Source: Methanocella_A sp964548585 (GTDB taxonomy: Archaea; Halobacteriota; Methanocellia; Methanocellales; Methanocellaceae). Taken from it: DNA of 6,528 bases. This document shows positions 6,011-6,528 of the stretch, piece by piece. Location of the stretch: positions 1 through 6,528 of the forward strand of contig CAZJRS010000115.1 in assembly GCA_964548585.1 (NCBI GenBank), in the 5' to 3' direction. The translations under genes and the position numbers were made by a program. The notes beneath the pieces are model-generated. The model was not told where the DNA came from. It searched no databases and saw only the letters and a program-made list of their open reading frames with translations. Numbering within the stretch: the stretch's first letter is position 1; every line of letters begins with the position of its first letter.

Positions 6011-6014
6011 TACA

Positions 6015-6074
6015 CTGTAGTTCTAGCCTTGAACAGCCCAGGATATGTAAGAAAGGCATTCTTGGGGGCTACAG
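6015..6074 (+). other. Potentially structured 3' region after the hemerythrin gene
   Basis: CTGTAG (6015-6020) can pair with CTACAG (6069-6074). Nested inside are CCC (6037-6039) with GGG (within 6064-6068), and AAGAA (6050-6054) with TTCTT (near 6059-6063). Together they allow an elongated stem ending in a small hairpin. It lies between the hemerythrin stop and its terminator, so it would be part of the 3' untranslated region or a processed RNA. No known RNA family is recognised. Confidence 0.35.
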
Positions 6075-6089
6075 ATCGGGAGAGTATAC

Positions 6090-6130
6090 GGGGAGACCGG
6101 ATTACCGGTCTTTTCAATTTTTTCTTTTTG
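6090..6130 (+). terminator. Hairpin/T-tract terminator after the hemerythrin gene
   Basis: AGACCGG-ATTA-CCGGTCT (6094-6111) is a perfect 7-bp GC-rich stem with a 4-nt loop, extendable by G-U pairs and a G-C pair (6090/6115). It runs directly into TTTTCAATTTTTTCTTTTT. This is the clearest terminator in the window and it reads on the plus strand, about 80 nt after the hemerythrin stop. Confidence 0.8.
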
Positions 6131-6216
6131 CTGTGTTTAATAAGTAGGAATCAATTCAATTTGATCAGACCTTTGCATTGGGAGACAGCAGTACGATCGC
6201 TGCGCTGTGCCAGATA

Positions 6217-6292
6217 CACAGATTCCACGGATAGATATGGATTGCACAGATGCGTGGAGATTCCACCGATTATATCAGATTTCCAGTATCCC
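6217..6292. repeat. Degenerate 19-bp tandem repeat (CACAGATTNCACNGATNNN)
   Basis: About four degenerate 19-bp units can be aligned: CACAGATTCCACGGATAGA, TATGGATTGCACAGATGCG, TGGAGATTCCACCGATTAT and a weaker ATCAGATTTCCAGTATCCC. GAT falls at 6221, 6230, 6240, 6249, 6259, 6268 and 6278, spacings of 9, 10, 9, 10, 9 and 10. Each 19-mer therefore looks like two half-units. No reading frame is supported. From memory, similar CACAGATTACACGGATT-like strings occur between genes in other methanogens, but I could not check this. Confidence 0.7.
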
Positions 6293-6358
6293 CGTGTTTA
6301 CTCTCCGATCCATTGTGCCGGTTTATTATTGGAGGAAATACCACTGTAAATGCTGGAA

Positions 6359-6398
6359 TCCCAAAAACGCCAAACGGCCAAACCGCCAAACCGCCAAA
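6359..6398. repeat. 8-bp tandem repeat (CCGCCAAA)
   Basis: Consecutive octamers read TCCCAAAA (degenerate), ACGCCAAA, CGGCCAAA, CCGCCAAA and CCGCCAAA, followed by CT. The unit length is not a multiple of three, and no gene covers it, so it is a noncoding simple repeat. Confidence 0.85.
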
Positions 6399-6484
6399 CT
6401 AAAAATATGGGATCAGCATGTATGAGAGTTTTTCCTCGTCCCGGTACCATCCGGTCTCAGGTTACTGGCTTTACGCACCCCTAA

Positions 6485-6516
6485 TCCGGGCAAGGAGAGG
6501 TCTGAGAGTGCCCGGA
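6485..6516. repeat. GC-rich inverted repeat near right edge
   Basis: TCCGGGCA (6485-6492) and TGCCCGGA (6509-6516) form a perfect 8-bp inverted repeat around a 16-nt purine-rich loop. The loop contains GAGGTCT (6497-6503), which recurs at 6522-6528 at the very end of the window. It could be part of a structured RNA, a terminator without a T-tract, or the edge of a larger repeat. Confidence 0.5.
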
Positions 6517-6528
6517 GGTTGGAGGTCT

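Larger units (their letters stand above)
6131..6528. other. Repeat-rich region without a supported gene
   Basis: Nearly 400 bp with no convincing coding sequence. It contains two short repeat arrays and an inverted repeat listed separately. A plus-strand frame opens at ATG 6418 (MYESFSSSRYHPVSG) and stays open to the edge, but it is Ser/Arg-rich, unlike known proteins, and has no good ribosome binding site. Minus-strand frames entering from the right end in stops near 6484 and 6463, so the 3' end of a leftward gene could lie here. The edge is too short to decide. Confidence 0.55.

Noticed and set aside
6029..6349. 106-codon plus-strand frame after the hemerythrin gene
   Set aside because: It starts with TTG, reads straight through the strong terminator and the degenerate repeat, and has no protein-like features.
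6217..6398. Possible CRISPR array
   Set aside because: The repeats are short, degenerate and directly adjacent, with no unique spacers of regular length and no cas genes nearby.
6207..6425. 72-codon plus-strand frame across both repeat arrays
   Set aside because: Its translation is only the two noncoding repeats read as protein, and its unit lengths (19 and 8 bp) are not multiples of three.

Overview
The window looks like a chromosomal segment of a methanogenic euryarchaeon, with Methanocella and its relatives as my best guess. That guess rests on gene content and protein style, not on any database search. Archaeal signs are TATA-box-like sequences at promoter distance, Shine-Dalgarno sites matching an archaeal 16S tail (AGGTGA, GGAGGG), a single-domain KaiC/RAD55-type ATPase, and the grpE-dnaK-dnaJ gene order seen in methanogens that acquired the bacterial-type Hsp70 system.

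Left part (1-3579, minus strand): a compact heat-shock operon transcribed right to left, grpE then dnaK then dnaJ. The GrpE stop codon lies inside the ribosome binding site of dnaK, and dnaK and dnaJ are 25 bp apart. DnaK does the ATP-driven folding cycle, DnaJ delivers clients and stimulates ATP hydrolysis, and GrpE exchanges nucleotide. dnaJ runs off the left edge with probably only a few codons missing. DnaK carries an unusual glutamine-rich tract near its C-terminus.

Middle (3580-4009): a 430-bp divergent intergenic region. It holds a good TATA element for the heat-shock operon and weaker elements facing the KaiC-like gene.

Right-centre (4010-6010): a KaiC/RAD55-family ATPase (+), a hotdog-fold PaaI-type thioesterase (-) convergent with it, and a hemerythrin HHE protein (+) divergent from the thioesterase. 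The first two end 39 bp apart, with hairpin and T-tract signals overlapping the end of the thioesterase gene. No metabolic link between these three genes is visible.

Right end (6011-6528): no convincing gene. In order it contains a potentially structured 3' region, a strong hairpin/T-tract terminator, a degenerate repeat with GAT spaced alternately 9 and 10 bp, an 8-bp tandem repeat, and a GC-rich inverted repeat near the edge. I see no CRISPR array, tRNA, rRNA, insertion sequence or defence system. The least explained material is the repeat-rich right end and the DnaK glutamine tail.
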